A DNA stretch of 64,000 bases, from the NCBI RefSeq assembly GCF_900141775.1, contig NZ_FSRI01000002.1, positions 646,001 to 710,000 of the forward strand, in the 5' to 3' direction. The stretch's first letter is position 1, and every line of letters begins with the position of its first letter. Shown here piece after piece: positions 21,443 to 28,731 of the stretch. The DNA is from Salinivibrio sp. ES.052. Its GTDB lineage: Bacteria; Pseudomonadota; Gammaproteobacteria; Enterobacterales; Vibrionaceae. The notes beneath the pieces were generated by a model that did not search any database, had not been told where the DNA came from, and saw only the letters and a program-made list of their open reading frames with translations. The position numbers and the translations under genes are program-made.

Positions 21443-23230
21443 GTGAACACCCAATATCATATAGTTAGCCGCTTTCGTGAGCAGATACACACTCTCGGGA
21501 CACGAGAAGCGATACGTTTCCAACAGGGCGGCCAGTGGGCGAGTATCAATTGGCGCCAGCTGGGTGAGCGTGTTGATCAACTATCTCGCTGTTTGCTAAA
21601 AGCAGATTGTGGTGTACAGCAAACCATCGCGATATTCGCGCCCAATAGCGAAAAGTGGGCGATGTTAGATTATGCCGCCTTACAAATTCGCGTCGTGCCT
21701 GTCCCTATTTATGCCACCAGCACCGCCCAACAAGCGGCACACATTATTAATGATGCGGATGTACAATGGATTTTTGCCGGTGACGATCAGCTTGAGATGG
21801 CGGTAGCGGCCTTGGAGACGTGCCCCAATGTCAAAGGTATCGTCGCCTTAAGCCAGGAGGCGTCAGTCCCTAATCATCCGAAAGTGTGGAGCTGGGCCAG
21901 TTGGTTATTGCAAGACGATCGTCGTTATCAAACCGAGTTAGATGCGCGTATTGACGCACGCTGTATGGACGACCTGATCACCTTAATTTATACCTCCGGG
22001 ACCACTGGAGAACCGAAGGGGGTGATGCTCGATTACGCGAATGTTGCCGCGCAGCTTGATATTCACGATCAAGTCCTGGCAATTGATTCTCGTGATGTCT
22101 CGTTGGCGTTTTTGCCGCTTTCTCACGTTTTTGAGCGCGCGTGGAGCTACTATGTCCTGCACCGTGGGGCCGTCAACTGTTACTTGTCAAACCCACAACA
22201 CATCCGTGATGCTTTGACGACGGTTAAACCCACCGTCATGTCTGCCGTCCCGCGTTTTTATGAGAAAATTCACGGCGCGATCCACGATAAAGTCAGTCGT
22301 GCCAGTGGTCTCAAGCCACGGTTATTTGCTTGGGCTCTTCGTCAGGGCGAGCGCCATGCCAGCCAGTTGCGCGCCGGACAGTCTCCTTCTCGTCTGCAAC
22401 AATGGCAAGTCGCACTAGCCGATAAGCTGGTACTGAGTAAACTGCGTGCGCTGCTGGGCGGTAACATGCGCTTGATGCCATGTGGTGGTGCACGGCTCGA
22501 CCCGGCTATTGGCGCGTTTTTCCATGCCATCGGCATTAACGTCAAACTCGGTTATGGCATGACGGAAACCACCGCGACCGTCTCTTGTTGGGATGATGCG
22601 CGTTTTGATCCCCAATCTATTGGTTATCCGATGCCCGGGGCCGAGGTGCGGATTGGGGAGCACAATGAAATTCAAGTACGCGGGCCGATGGTGATGCGCG
22701 GTTACTTCAATCAGCCTGAAGCCTCAATGGCGACTTTTACCGAGGATGGCTTTTTGAAAACGGGTGATGCGGGTTATCTCGATAGTGCAGGTAATGTGTT
22801 CATTACTGACCGAATCAAAGAACTGATGAAAACCTCGGGCGGTAAATATATTGCACCACAACGTGTCGAAGGGGCGCTAGGTCGCGATCATTTTATTGAC
22901 CAAATTGCTGTTGTCGCGGAAGCGCGTCATTTTGTCTCAGCGTTAATTGTGCCCTGTTTCGATGCGTTGGAAGAATGGGCGCGTAATATGAATATTGATT
23001 ACCAAAACCGTAAAGATTTACTCAAGCATTCTGATGTCGTGGCACTGTTCGAAAAACGGCTACAAGCGCTACAAAATGAGTTGGCGAAGTTTGAGCAAGT
23101 CAAACGTTTTACCTTGCTGCCTCAGGGCTTTTGCATGCACAGTGGCGAGCTGACACCCACGATGAAACTACGCCGTAAGGTGATCCTCTCTCGCTATCAG
23201 CACGACATTGATGCCATGTATCAAGGCTAA
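21443..23230 (+). CDS. Long-chain fatty acyl-CoA synthetase (AMP-forming)
   Basis: The 595-residue enzyme activates fatty acids as acyl-adenylates and transfers them to CoA. The AMP-binding P-loop is TLIYTSGTTGEPKGVML at about residue 183. LGYGMTETT is motif A5 and TGDAGYLDSAGNVFITDR contains the adenine/ribose Asp. SGGKYIAPQRVE is the C-terminal hinge with the conserved Lys nearby. It resembles the FAA1/FadD15 type (TIGR-style long form) rather than FadD itself. The start is a GTG at 21443 with a weak purine-rich site. It lies 168 bp from the glycosyltransferase and is followed by a strong terminator. Confidence 0.88.
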   Translation: MNTQYHIVSRFREQIHTLGTREAIRFQQGGQWASINWRQLGERVDQLSRCLLKADCGVQQTIAIFAPNSEKWAMLDYAALQIRVVPVPIYATSTAQQAAHIINDADVQWIFAGDDQLEMAVAALETCPNVKGIVALSQEASVPNHPKVWSWASWLLQDDRRYQTELDARIDARCMDDLITLIYTSGTTGEPKGVMLDYANVAAQLDIHDQVLAIDSRDVSLAFLPLSHVFERAWSYYVLHRGAVNCYLSNPQHIRDALTTVKPTVMSAVPRFYEKIHGAIHDKVSRASGLKPRLFAWALRQGERHASQLRAGQSPSRLQQWQVALADKLVLSKLRALLGGNMRLMPCGGARLDPAIGAFFHAIGINVKLGYGMTETTATVSCWDDARFDPQSIGYPMPGAEVRIGEHNEIQVRGPMVMRGYFNQPEASMATFTEDGFLKTGDAGYLDSAGNVFITDRIKELMKTSGGKYIAPQRVEGALGRDHFIDQIAVVAEARHFVSALIVPCFDALEEWARNMNIDYQNRKDLLKHSDVVALFEKRLQALQNELAKFEQVKRFTLLPQGFCMHSGELTPTMKLRRKVILSRYQHDIDAMYQG

Positions 23231-23239
23231 TGGCATGAT

Positions 23240-23297
23240 GACGGCACGTGGATGATTTTGCTTATGGATAAGAAAATCATCAAAACGTGCCGTTTTT
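23240..23297 (+). terminator. Intrinsic terminator of the acyl-CoA synthetase gene
   Basis: A long two-part stem pairs ACGGCACGT with ACGTGCCGT and, inside it, GATGATTTT with AAAATCATC. Five T follow. Confidence 0.88.
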
Positions 23298-23636
23298 CCC
23301 TCTTTTTTCTCCGCTTTCTGAATAGTTAATCTGGCAAAGTCATCACTTTGTAGTCGATCTTTCCGGTTTAACCCCTCTCAATCAGCGTAATCCAGCAACA
23401 TACACTCAACATTTAGATTAAAAATGTAAATACTGATTAGCTAATAGACAGTTTTGCAAATAAAACGTTACATTGATTGTAGCTTCAGTCGAGGCTGGCC
23501 ACATAACAATCTAACGCCGCCTTATCGCCAGTATTTGGTTGTGATGTCCGCGTGGTTACACCACCAGTACATCGAAGAGTAAGGGGCTGGATTAGGCTAA
23601 AAGTAAGTCCTAACTATGCATACAGGGAGGCGTAGA
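23298..23636 (+). other. ilvIH upstream region
   Basis: About 340 bp without a gene. The middle (23400-23480) is AT-rich, as in Lrp-regulated ilvIH promoters, but I cannot assign Lrp sites by eye. No leader peptide or attenuator was found. A short hairpin GTGGT-TAC-ACCAC occurs near 23551. Confidence 0.4.
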
Positions 23637-25355
23637 GTGGAAATGTTATCCGGTGCCGAGATGATCGTGCGCTCCATGATCGATCAAGGCGTAAAACATA
23701 TTTTTGGGTATCCAGGCGGGTCAGTGCTGGATATTTACGATGCATTACATGAGAAAAGTGGTATTGACCATGTGTTAGTGCGTCACGAGCAAGCGGCCGT
23801 ACACATGGCGGACGGTTACGCACGCGCAACCGGTGACGTCGGCGTGGTACTGGTAACGTCAGGCCCAGGCGCAACCAATGCGATTACGGGAATTGCCACC
23901 GCCTACATGGACTCCATCCCCATGGTGGTTTTTTCCGGGCAGGTGATGAGTAGCTTGATTGGCAATGATGCCTTTCAAGAGTGCGACATGGTGGGGATTT
24001 CTCGTCCTGTGGTGAAACACAGCTTTTTAGTCCAGCGTGCTGAAGATATTCCCAATATTGTCAAGAAAGCCTTTTATCTTGCCTCGACTGGACGTCCCGG
24101 CCCTGTCGTGGTGGACATTCCTAAAGACATGGTTAATCCTGCGCAAAAGCATCCGTATCAGTATCCTGATAGTGTGCGCATGCGCTCTTACAACCCGACA
24201 ACAACCGGCCACAAAGGACAGATTAAGCGCGGCCTAAAAGCGCTACTGGCAGCGAAAAAGCCGGTATTGTATGTCGGCGGTGGGGCAATCATGGCCGATT
24301 GCGGCGAACAAATCCGCCAACTATCAGAAAGCTTGAACATCCCGGTGGTGAGCACCCTGATGGGTCTGGGGGCCTTTCCGGGCACCCATGATCACTCGTT
24401 AGGTATGTTGGGGATGCACGGTACCTACGAAGCCAATATGGCGATGCACCAAGCCGATCTGATTTTTGGTATTGGTGTTCGTTTTGATGATCGTACCACT
24501 AACAACTTAGAAAAATACTGCCCCGATGCCACCATCATGCATATTGATGTGGATCCCTCGACTATTTCTAAAACTGTCTCGGCCGATATTCCTATCGTCG
24601 GCTCTGCCGACGCTGTGCTGAGTAGCATGCTTAAGTTGCTGGTGGATCAGGGAGGCAGCAATGACAGCGATGCGATCAGCTCTTGGTGGCACAATATTCA
24701 AATATGGCGTGAGCGCCAGTGCTTAAAGTATGCGTCCGATCCAGGGCGGATTAAACCGCAGCAGGTGATTGAAACCTTGTATCGACTCACCCATGGCGAG
24801 GCGTATGTAACCTCAGACGTCGGGCAGCACCAGATGTTTGCCGCACTCTATTATCCGTTTGATAAACCGCGCCGTTGGATTAACTCGGGGGGCTTAGGCA
24901 CCATGGGCTTTGGGCTACCCGCGGCGATGGGGGTGAAGTTTGCCCTGCCGGATGCGCAAGTGGTGTGTGTGACCGGCGATGGCAGCATTCAGATGAACAT
25001 TCAGGAACTCTCTACCGCGTTGCAATATGATATTCCGGTGGTGATCGTTAACCTCAATAACCGTTTCCTCGGGATGGTCAAACAATGGCAAGACATGATT
25101 TATCAAGGTCGCCACTCACATTCCTATATGGATTCGGTGCCGGACTTTGCTGCGATCACTGAGGCCTATGGTCATGTGGGGATGCGCATTAGCCATCCGT
25201 CTGAGCTGGAATCCGGCTTAGAGGCAGCCTTGGCGATGAAAGATCGCTTAGTCTTTGTCGATATTCATGTCGATGAAACCGAGCATGTTTACCCGATGCA
25301 GGTACGCGGTGGGGCGATGAATGAAATGTGGTTGAGTAAAACGGAGAGAACCTAA
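23637..25355 (+). CDS. ilvI: Acetolactate synthase III large subunit IlvI
   Basis: IlvI is the TPP- and FAD-dependent catalytic subunit that makes 2-acetolactate or 2-aceto-2-hydroxybutyrate for valine, leucine and isoleucine. The 572 residues include [15 protein letters not shown] and the catalytic Glu in [16 protein letters not shown]. The TPP/Mg site is [12 protein letters not shown]...NLNN at about residues 445-475. The C-terminus is [10 protein letters not shown]. The start is a GTG at 23637 (VEMLSGAEM), six bases after GGGAGG, matching the E. coli N-terminus; the upstream ATG at 23616 is less likely. It overlaps ilvH by one base. Confidence 0.97.
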   Translation: MEMLSGAEMIVRSMIDQGVKHIFGYPGGSVLDIYDALHEKSGIDHVLVRHEQAAVHMADGYARATGDVGVVLVTSGPGATNAITGIATAYMDSIPMVVFSGQVMSSLIGNDAFQECDMVGISRPVVKHSFLVQRAEDIPNIVKKAFYLASTGRPGPVVVDIPKDMVNPAQKHPYQYPDSVRMRSYNPTTTGHKGQIKRGLKALLAAKKPVLYVGGGAIMADCGEQIRQLSESLNIPVVSTLMGLGAFPGTHDHSLGMLGMHGTYEANMAMHQADLIFGIGVRFDDRTTNNLEKYCPDATIMHIDVDPSTISKTVSADIPIVGSADAVLSSMLKLLVDQGGSNDSDAISSWWHNIQIWRERQCLKYASDPGRIKPQQVIETLYRLTHGEAYVTSDVGQHQMFAALYYPFDKPRRWINSGGLGTMGFGLPAAMGVKFALPDAQVVCVTGDGSIQMNIQELSTALQYDIPVVIVNLNNRFLGMVKQWQDMIYQGRHSHSYMDSVPDFAAITEAYGHVGMRISHPSELESGLEAALAMKDRLVFVDIHVDETEHVYPMQVRGGAMNEMWLSKTERT

Positions 25356-25852
25356 TGCGCAGTATTGTATCGGTTTTAATGGAAAACGAACCAGGTGCCT
25401 TGTCGCGCGTGGTGGGCTTATTCTCTCAGCGTGGCTACAACATTGAATCACTCACGGTGTCACCGACGGATGACGCAACCTTATCGCGCTTGAATATCAC
25501 CACCTCGGTGGTGAGCGACGCGGACCGCGAGCAAATCGAAAAGCACCTGCACAAGCTGATTGATGTGCTGAAAGTAAGCAATGTGACTGAAAGCGATCAT
25601 ATTGAGCGCGAGCTGGCGTTGGTGAAGGTGAAAGCCAGCGGCTTTGCCCGCGCGGAGGTAAAACGCACCGCCGATATTTTCCGCGGTCAGATTGTGGATG
25701 TGACGCACTCGCTCTACACCGTGCAGTTGACGGGTGACAGTGACAAGTTAGATGCCTTTATTCGCGCGGTCGGTGAGATCACTGAGATCATTGAGGTGGC
25801 ACGCAGCGGTGTGGTTGGCATCGCACGCGGTGAGCGAGCGTTGCGTCAGTAA
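25355..25852 (+). CDS. ilvH: Acetolactate synthase III regulatory subunit IlvH
   Basis: IlvH is the small subunit that activates IlvI and confers valine inhibition. Its 165 residues begin with an ACT domain (MENEPGALSRVVGLFSQRG, YNIESLTVSPT), the valine-binding region, followed by the C-terminal ALS-small-subunit domain (VARSGVVGIARGERAL). The length is as in E. coli (163). The ATG overlaps the ilvI stop as TAATG, so translation is coupled. A palindromic terminator follows at 25877. Confidence 0.97.
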   Translation: MRSIVSVLMENEPGALSRVVGLFSQRGYNIESLTVSPTDDATLSRLNITTSVVSDADREQIEKHLHKLIDVLKVSNVTESDHIERELALVKVKASGFARAEVKRTADIFRGQIVDVTHSLYTVQLTGDSDKLDAFIRAVGEITEIIEVARSGVVGIARGERALRQ

Positions 25853-25876
25853 CCAAAGCCACTGGCCGTTGTAAGA

Positions 25877-25905
25877 AAAATGGCACGCCAAGGCGTGCCA
25901 TTTTT
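25877..25905. terminator. Palindromic terminator after ilvH, left copy of the 29-bp island repeat
   Basis: AAAAT, then the perfect hairpin GGCACGCCAAGGCGTGCC, then ATTTTT. It can act in both directions. The same 29 bp recur at 28696-28724, so the accessory segment lies between two identical copies. Confidence 0.9.
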
Positions 25906-25942
25906 GATCAACAACATGATGCACCACGAAAGCAAGGCAGTC

Positions 25943-26098
25943 ATGATCGTGTTAGCTCGCTGCGAGTCATGCGAGAGGGTTCTTTACCATGCCGAAGGGG
26001 AAGATGGGCAGAACGCCAAAGGCATCATGATAACTAAAGCATTACAGGCATCACCCAGTAACTTCGAGGAAGACGACAATGCGGACGGATTCATTTAA
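25943..26098 (+). CDS. Small CxxC protein of unknown function
   Basis: A 51-residue acidic protein is predicted from the ATG at 25943, with AAGG five bases upstream; the frame also stays open further upstream through the terminator. The only feature is CESC at residues 7-10, which could bind zinc or form a disulfide. The C-terminus is acidic (FEEDDNADGF). It overlaps the next gene by 20 bp in another frame, an arrangement common in phage early regions. I do not recognise the family. Confidence 0.45.
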   Translation: MIVLARCESCERVLYHAEGEDGQNAKGIMITKALQASPSNFEEDDNADGFI

Positions 26099-26339
26099 TG
26101 AGGGCTACGCCCATGCAGCACAAAAACACCGCTACACCAACCCTTACCCTGCAAACACAGATGAGCATGAGGAGTTTGCCCGCGGCTACTTCCAATACAT
26201 AAAGCTGTATGGCGATGCAGGGATCCCAAAACACGACCACAGTATGCGCCGCTTGGGTGGAAGACATCAAAGCATTGAAGACTACAAGGCTGGAGCCACA
26301 TCCTCACCAAGCAATCACTACGCAAAGAGGAGGGGATAA
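26079..26339 (+). CDS. Small protein with ribosome-modulation-factor-like pattern
   Basis: The 86-residue product starts at an ATG seven bases after GAGGAAG. Its N-terminal half reads EGYAHAAQKHRYTNPYP, then FARGYFQYIKLYG. The spacing G-Y, N-P-Y, G-Y recalls Rmf-like small proteins found in phages and proteobacteria (GYxAG, C/NPY, W/F-xxGW). That resemblance is by eye only and the second half (RRLGGRHQSIEDYKAG) adds little. It overlaps the preceding gene, so coupling is likely. Function unknown. Confidence 0.5.
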   Translation: MRTDSFNEGYAHAAQKHRYTNPYPANTDEHEEFARGYFQYIKLYGDAGIPKHDHSMRRLGGRHQSIEDYKAGATSSPSNHYAKRRG

Positions 26340-26521
26340 CTAGCCTCATAAAATTTTTCCCATTTTTTTAAATTTATCCCCTAAATGCCCTTGCATTCTA
26401 AAAAGTGGGTTTAGCCTAGTGATGTTCAACGCATAAGGCGCGGCTTTAACACCCTTCACGCGAAGCTGGATGTTTGTATTTGATAGGTCAATCAAAAGCA
26501 TACAGTTGTAATTATTTAAAA

Positions 26522-26541
26522 CACTGTATTAACACACAGTA
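26522..26541. promoter_or_regulatory. Putative LexA (SOS) box
   Basis: CTGTATTAACACACAG is an exact CTGT-N8-ACAG match to the gammaproteobacterial LexA operator, flanked by A and TA as in the extended consensus. It lies 26 bp before a GTG start that has an AGGAGG ribosome site. Damage-inducible expression of the 61-codon gene is inferred. Confidence 0.6.
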
Positions 26542-26565
26542 TTCGGGGGGCTATTAGGAGGCTAA

Positions 26566-26751
26566 GTGTCTGATATTTCAAATCAAGCGGTAGCGTGGAT
26601 AGAGTGCGCATTATCGCAAGACACATGCAGTGCGGATACCGACAAAACCGCCATAGAAGCCTATTTGTATCGGCTTATTGCAAAAGACATCGAGGACCAG
26701 CGCGCAGCCACGTGCGATGGCGACAAATGGAAAATCGGTACTGCGTACTGA
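26566..26751 (+). CDS. Small acidic protein, probably SOS-controlled, function unknown
   Basis: A 61-residue protein from a GTG start with AGGAGG four bases upstream, one of the best ribosome sites in the island. It is acidic, has no membrane span or signal peptide, and its middle (TAIEAYLYRLIAKDIEDQRAAT) is probably helical. Two Cys (ALSQDTC and AATC) are present. I do not recognise a family. A LexA-type box just upstream suggests induction by DNA damage, as for phage antirepressors such as Tum of phage 186, but there is no sequence evidence for that function. Confidence 0.5.
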   Translation: MSDISNQAVAWIECALSQDTCSADTDKTAIEAYLYRLIAKDIEDQRAATCDGDKWKIGTAY

Positions 26752-27095
26752 TTAAACAATGTTCATTAGACGACATAGGTCACATTCTTATCTTTTATTC
26801 GAAGCATGGCCTAGCCTCTATTCAGAACATGCCACAGAACCCCTCTAAAACGACCTCTCGTAATTGTATTAGTACGCATGCACACTTTCCCTGCCCTTAA
26901 GGGCAGGTTGTCTCTAGAGAGCTTTTTTTGTGCGTTTAAACCGATCTAGCCATACTTTGACGTGCTTTAAAAAGCTTGAACTGCTTCAAAAATGGGTTGT
27001 AATGTAACTCTACAAGTGGATAATTTGCGGCCACTTCGTTCTTCGCCTCAAAAGAAAAATAACGTCTAATATTTGAATCAACGGCAAGGTCTTAC
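26752..27095. other. AT-rich non-coding stretch within the island
   Basis: No supported gene. It contains two adjacent palindromes with a T-run (listed separately) and, after them, the probable promoter region of the 27096 gene, for which I see no clear -10/-35. Confidence 0.4.
26890..26929 (+). terminator. Double-palindrome terminator candidate
   Basis: The perfect palindrome CCTGCCCTTAAGGGCAGG is followed by TCTCTAGAGA and then GC with seven T. The first stem is strong, but the T-run is separated from it by the second palindrome, so termination is likely but the exact structure is uncertain. Confidence 0.5.
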
Positions 27096-27647
27096 ATGAG
27101 TAAAGGATTGGTTATGAGTGCACTATGTTTAGCGCTCAGCAGCAATGCAAGCGCATCACTGATTGACGCTCAGCAAGTGGCAATCAATTACGATGTCTCA
27201 GACGAGCAATTGAGCTCGAAAGGCAGCCATGCCGCCTTTACCAAAGCCATGGCTGAAGCTAAGCAAGCTATCGATGAAGAGACTAAAGGTTGGCAAGAAA
27301 AGTATAGCGAGATTGAGTCATCAGACAACCCAATACAGTACTTCCATGCTGGTAACGTGGCGCAACTGGAATCCACTGATTTGATCGTTCGTGGCAACGA
27401 AATGATGCTTCGAGTTCAGGTCGAGGAGCTGTTTTCAAAGTTCGGTGAAAAGATCCCAAGTGAGGTAGCGCTGTCAATTCGCCAGCTGCGTATATCTGTT
27501 GCCAAGCTGCGAATGTCCATCACAAATGTTATGGACATGGAAAAACAACTTCGCCCAGCAATTAGTGCGGATAAAGCGTCTTTTACTATGACTCCCGATG
27601 CATTAGAATCAATGAAGGCTGCGACAAAAAACGCATATTTTCATTGA
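27096..27647 (+). CDS. Putative exported helical protein of unknown function
   Basis: The 183-residue product begins with a plausible signal peptide (MSKGLVMSALCLALSSNASA, cleavage after ASA), though the positively charged N-region is short. The remainder is rich in helical, charged sequence (AFTKAMAEAKQAIDEETKGW, then LFSKFGEKIPSEVAL and IRQLRISVAKLRMSI) and probably forms coiled-coil-like helices at about residues 110-160. No family was recognised. AAGG lies seven bases before the ATG. It is followed after 26 bp by a YafO-like gene in the same direction, so the two may form an operon. If the signal peptide is real, it argues against an antitoxin role. Confidence 0.5.
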   Translation: MSKGLVMSALCLALSSNASASLIDAQQVAINYDVSDEQLSSKGSHAAFTKAMAEAKQAIDEETKGWQEKYSEIESSDNPIQYFHAGNVAQLESTDLIVRGNEMMLRVQVEELFSKFGEKIPSEVALSIRQLRISVAKLRMSITNVMDMEKQLRPAISADKASFTMTPDALESMKAATKNAYFH

Positions 27648-27673
27648 GCCAGGAATCATTAAGGGGCTAAGGA

Positions 27674-28120
27674 ATGCACCAAATTTCGTTTTCAGCACGG
27701 TTTGAAGAGGAAGCCACTGCACTTAGCCTTGATCACAGCACTCTGGATAAGATAGGTGAAGACCTAAAAAAGCACTTAGATGCAATCCATCGAGGAACAG
27801 GAGAAATGCCTGTTCCTTATCTTGGGAACACAAGCCCCTTTACTTATCCACAAAGCGCGTACGATGCCCCGCTATATCGTATACATGTATTCGATATCAA
27901 TTGCCCTAACTTTAATGACAAAGAGCAAACGAGGTGGAATAAGGCTTCTCAGCTCCACCATCGGACGAGCGACACTTACTTCGTTTTTACACGTAATTTC
28001 CTGTCTGAGTTTGAATGCCGCTTTATTGGCGTAATTTCTGACGCCCACAATACCTGTAGAACAAATAAGACTTGGTATGTTCCCTTCGTAGAAGAAGCAG
28101 ATAGATTCAACAACATATAA
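27674..28120 (+). CDS. YafO-like putative toxin
   Basis: The 148-residue protein resembles YafO-type mRNA interferases in the order of short blocks: an LYRIHVFD strand, then HHRTSDTYFVFTR, then FIGVISDAHNTCR and a C-terminal EEADRF. YafO toxins show the same hydrophobic-His, RTSD/N, Asp-Ala-His and Ae-F pattern and inhibit translation by ribosome-dependent mRNA cleavage. The match is by eye and weak overall. AGGGG lies seven bases before the ATG. No recognisable YafN-type antitoxin adjoins it; the upstream gene looks exported. It could instead be an unrelated phage protein. Confidence 0.4.
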   Translation: MHQISFSARFEEEATALSLDHSTLDKIGEDLKKHLDAIHRGTGEMPVPYLGNTSPFTYPQSAYDAPLYRIHVFDINCPNFNDKEQTRWNKASQLHHRTSDTYFVFTRNFLSEFECRFIGVISDAHNTCRTNKTWYVPFVEEADRFNNI

Positions 28121-28189
28121 CCCTTATCAATACCCATTCCCCTCTCTTATAAGCATTATCATCACCTCTGCGCCTTTTTAGTGTGGCCC

Positions 28190-28605
28190 TCAAAACAACG
28201 ACAACTGACTATGTAAATCCTTCCGCCGCTCTGGCGTGAGTGATTTGATTAGCGCGCTGGCGAGTTCATCGGTTGTTTTCGTGCTTGGCGAAAGTGGGCT
28301 GTGGTAGTGAGAGAACGCGACGAACTGGTGACCGCAATCAGCGTTCGTGCACTGGCAATAAATATCGGCACAGTTTTGCGAGAGTCGATTTGTTTTCGTG
28401 ATCCGCGCGCGGGAACCACAGCCACAAAAATGCGCTTCTGTTTCACAAAAGTGCCCTGCTATGACTCTAATTTGCTGTGCTGCAGCGTGTGTTTATAGCT
28501 CACCGTTTGCACAAAGCTGTGACTGTAATTCGGGTCGCTGCACACACAGTGCAAATCACTTTTATCAAATCTTTGTTCATGTTTTGGTGTGTGCTACCGC
28601 GCCGA
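28190..28605 (-). pseudogene. Degenerate tandem Ogr/Delta-type zinc-finger activator
   Basis: On the minus strand the frame ending at 28190 reads HFCGCGSRARITKTNRLS, then YCQCTNADCGHQFVAF, then HSPLSPS. This is the Ogr/Delta zinc finger of P2-type phages. The frame is open from 28492 but contains no ATG, GTG or TTG before the finger, and the first ligand pair is CxC instead of CxxC. Further upstream, in another frame (stop at 28459), DLHCVCSDPNYSHSFVQTV repeats the second half of the finger with Cys changed to Tyr. Beyond that, GAVAHTKT recalls the first half, after another frame change. This looks like a two-finger activator, as in P4 Delta, broken by frameshifts. Confidence 0.6.
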
Positions 28606-28695
28606 ATTGGAAAAAAACTCTCAAAGTATCCTTCATCACTTAAATCTATACTTTTCTTGGCACAACCTTTTTTTTAGCTGGTAATGTGTATTGAT

Positions 28696-28724
28696 AAAAT
28701 GGCACGCCAAGGCGTGCCATTTTT
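28696..28724. terminator. Palindromic terminator after treC, right copy of the 29-bp island repeat
   Basis: Identical over 29 bp to 25877-25905, with one extra T. It lies 8 bp beyond the treC stop and would terminate treC on the minus strand. Confidence 0.9.
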
Positions 28725-28731
28725 TATGCTG

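Larger units (their letters stand above)
25906..28695. mobile_element. Accessory island between duplicated terminators, probable P2-like prophage or satellite remnant
   Basis: This segment interrupts what would otherwise be a simple convergent ilvIH/treC junction sharing one terminator. It carries short genes that look unlike the neighbouring housekeeping genes, an exact CTGT-N8-ACAG box, longer AT-rich non-coding stretches, and a decayed Ogr/Delta zinc-finger gene near its right end. Ogr/Delta proteins activate late genes of P2-type phages and lie near one end of those prophages. No integrase, capsid or replication gene is present, so this is a remnant or a minimal element. The identical 29-bp ends could be attachment-site duplicates, but a palindromic terminator could also simply be repeated in the genome. 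Confidence 0.55.

Noticed and set aside
26425-26480. Integron attC-like sequence (GTTCAAC, i.e. GTTGAAC on the minus strand, beside GC-rich sequence)
   Set aside because: Only one RYYYAAC/GTTRRRY box is present. No matching inverted partner or L-box pair lies within the distance of an attC site, and no integrase gene is near.
26595-26900. 101-codon plus-strand ORF overlapping the SOS-box gene
   Set aside because: It runs through the palindromic terminator region and lacks a ribosome site; the overlapping GTG gene has a strong one.
28249-28446. 65-codon minus-strand ORF starting at 28446
   Set aside because: It overlaps the Ogr/Delta finger in another frame. The protein has no family features, while the overlapping frame shows clear zinc-finger residues.
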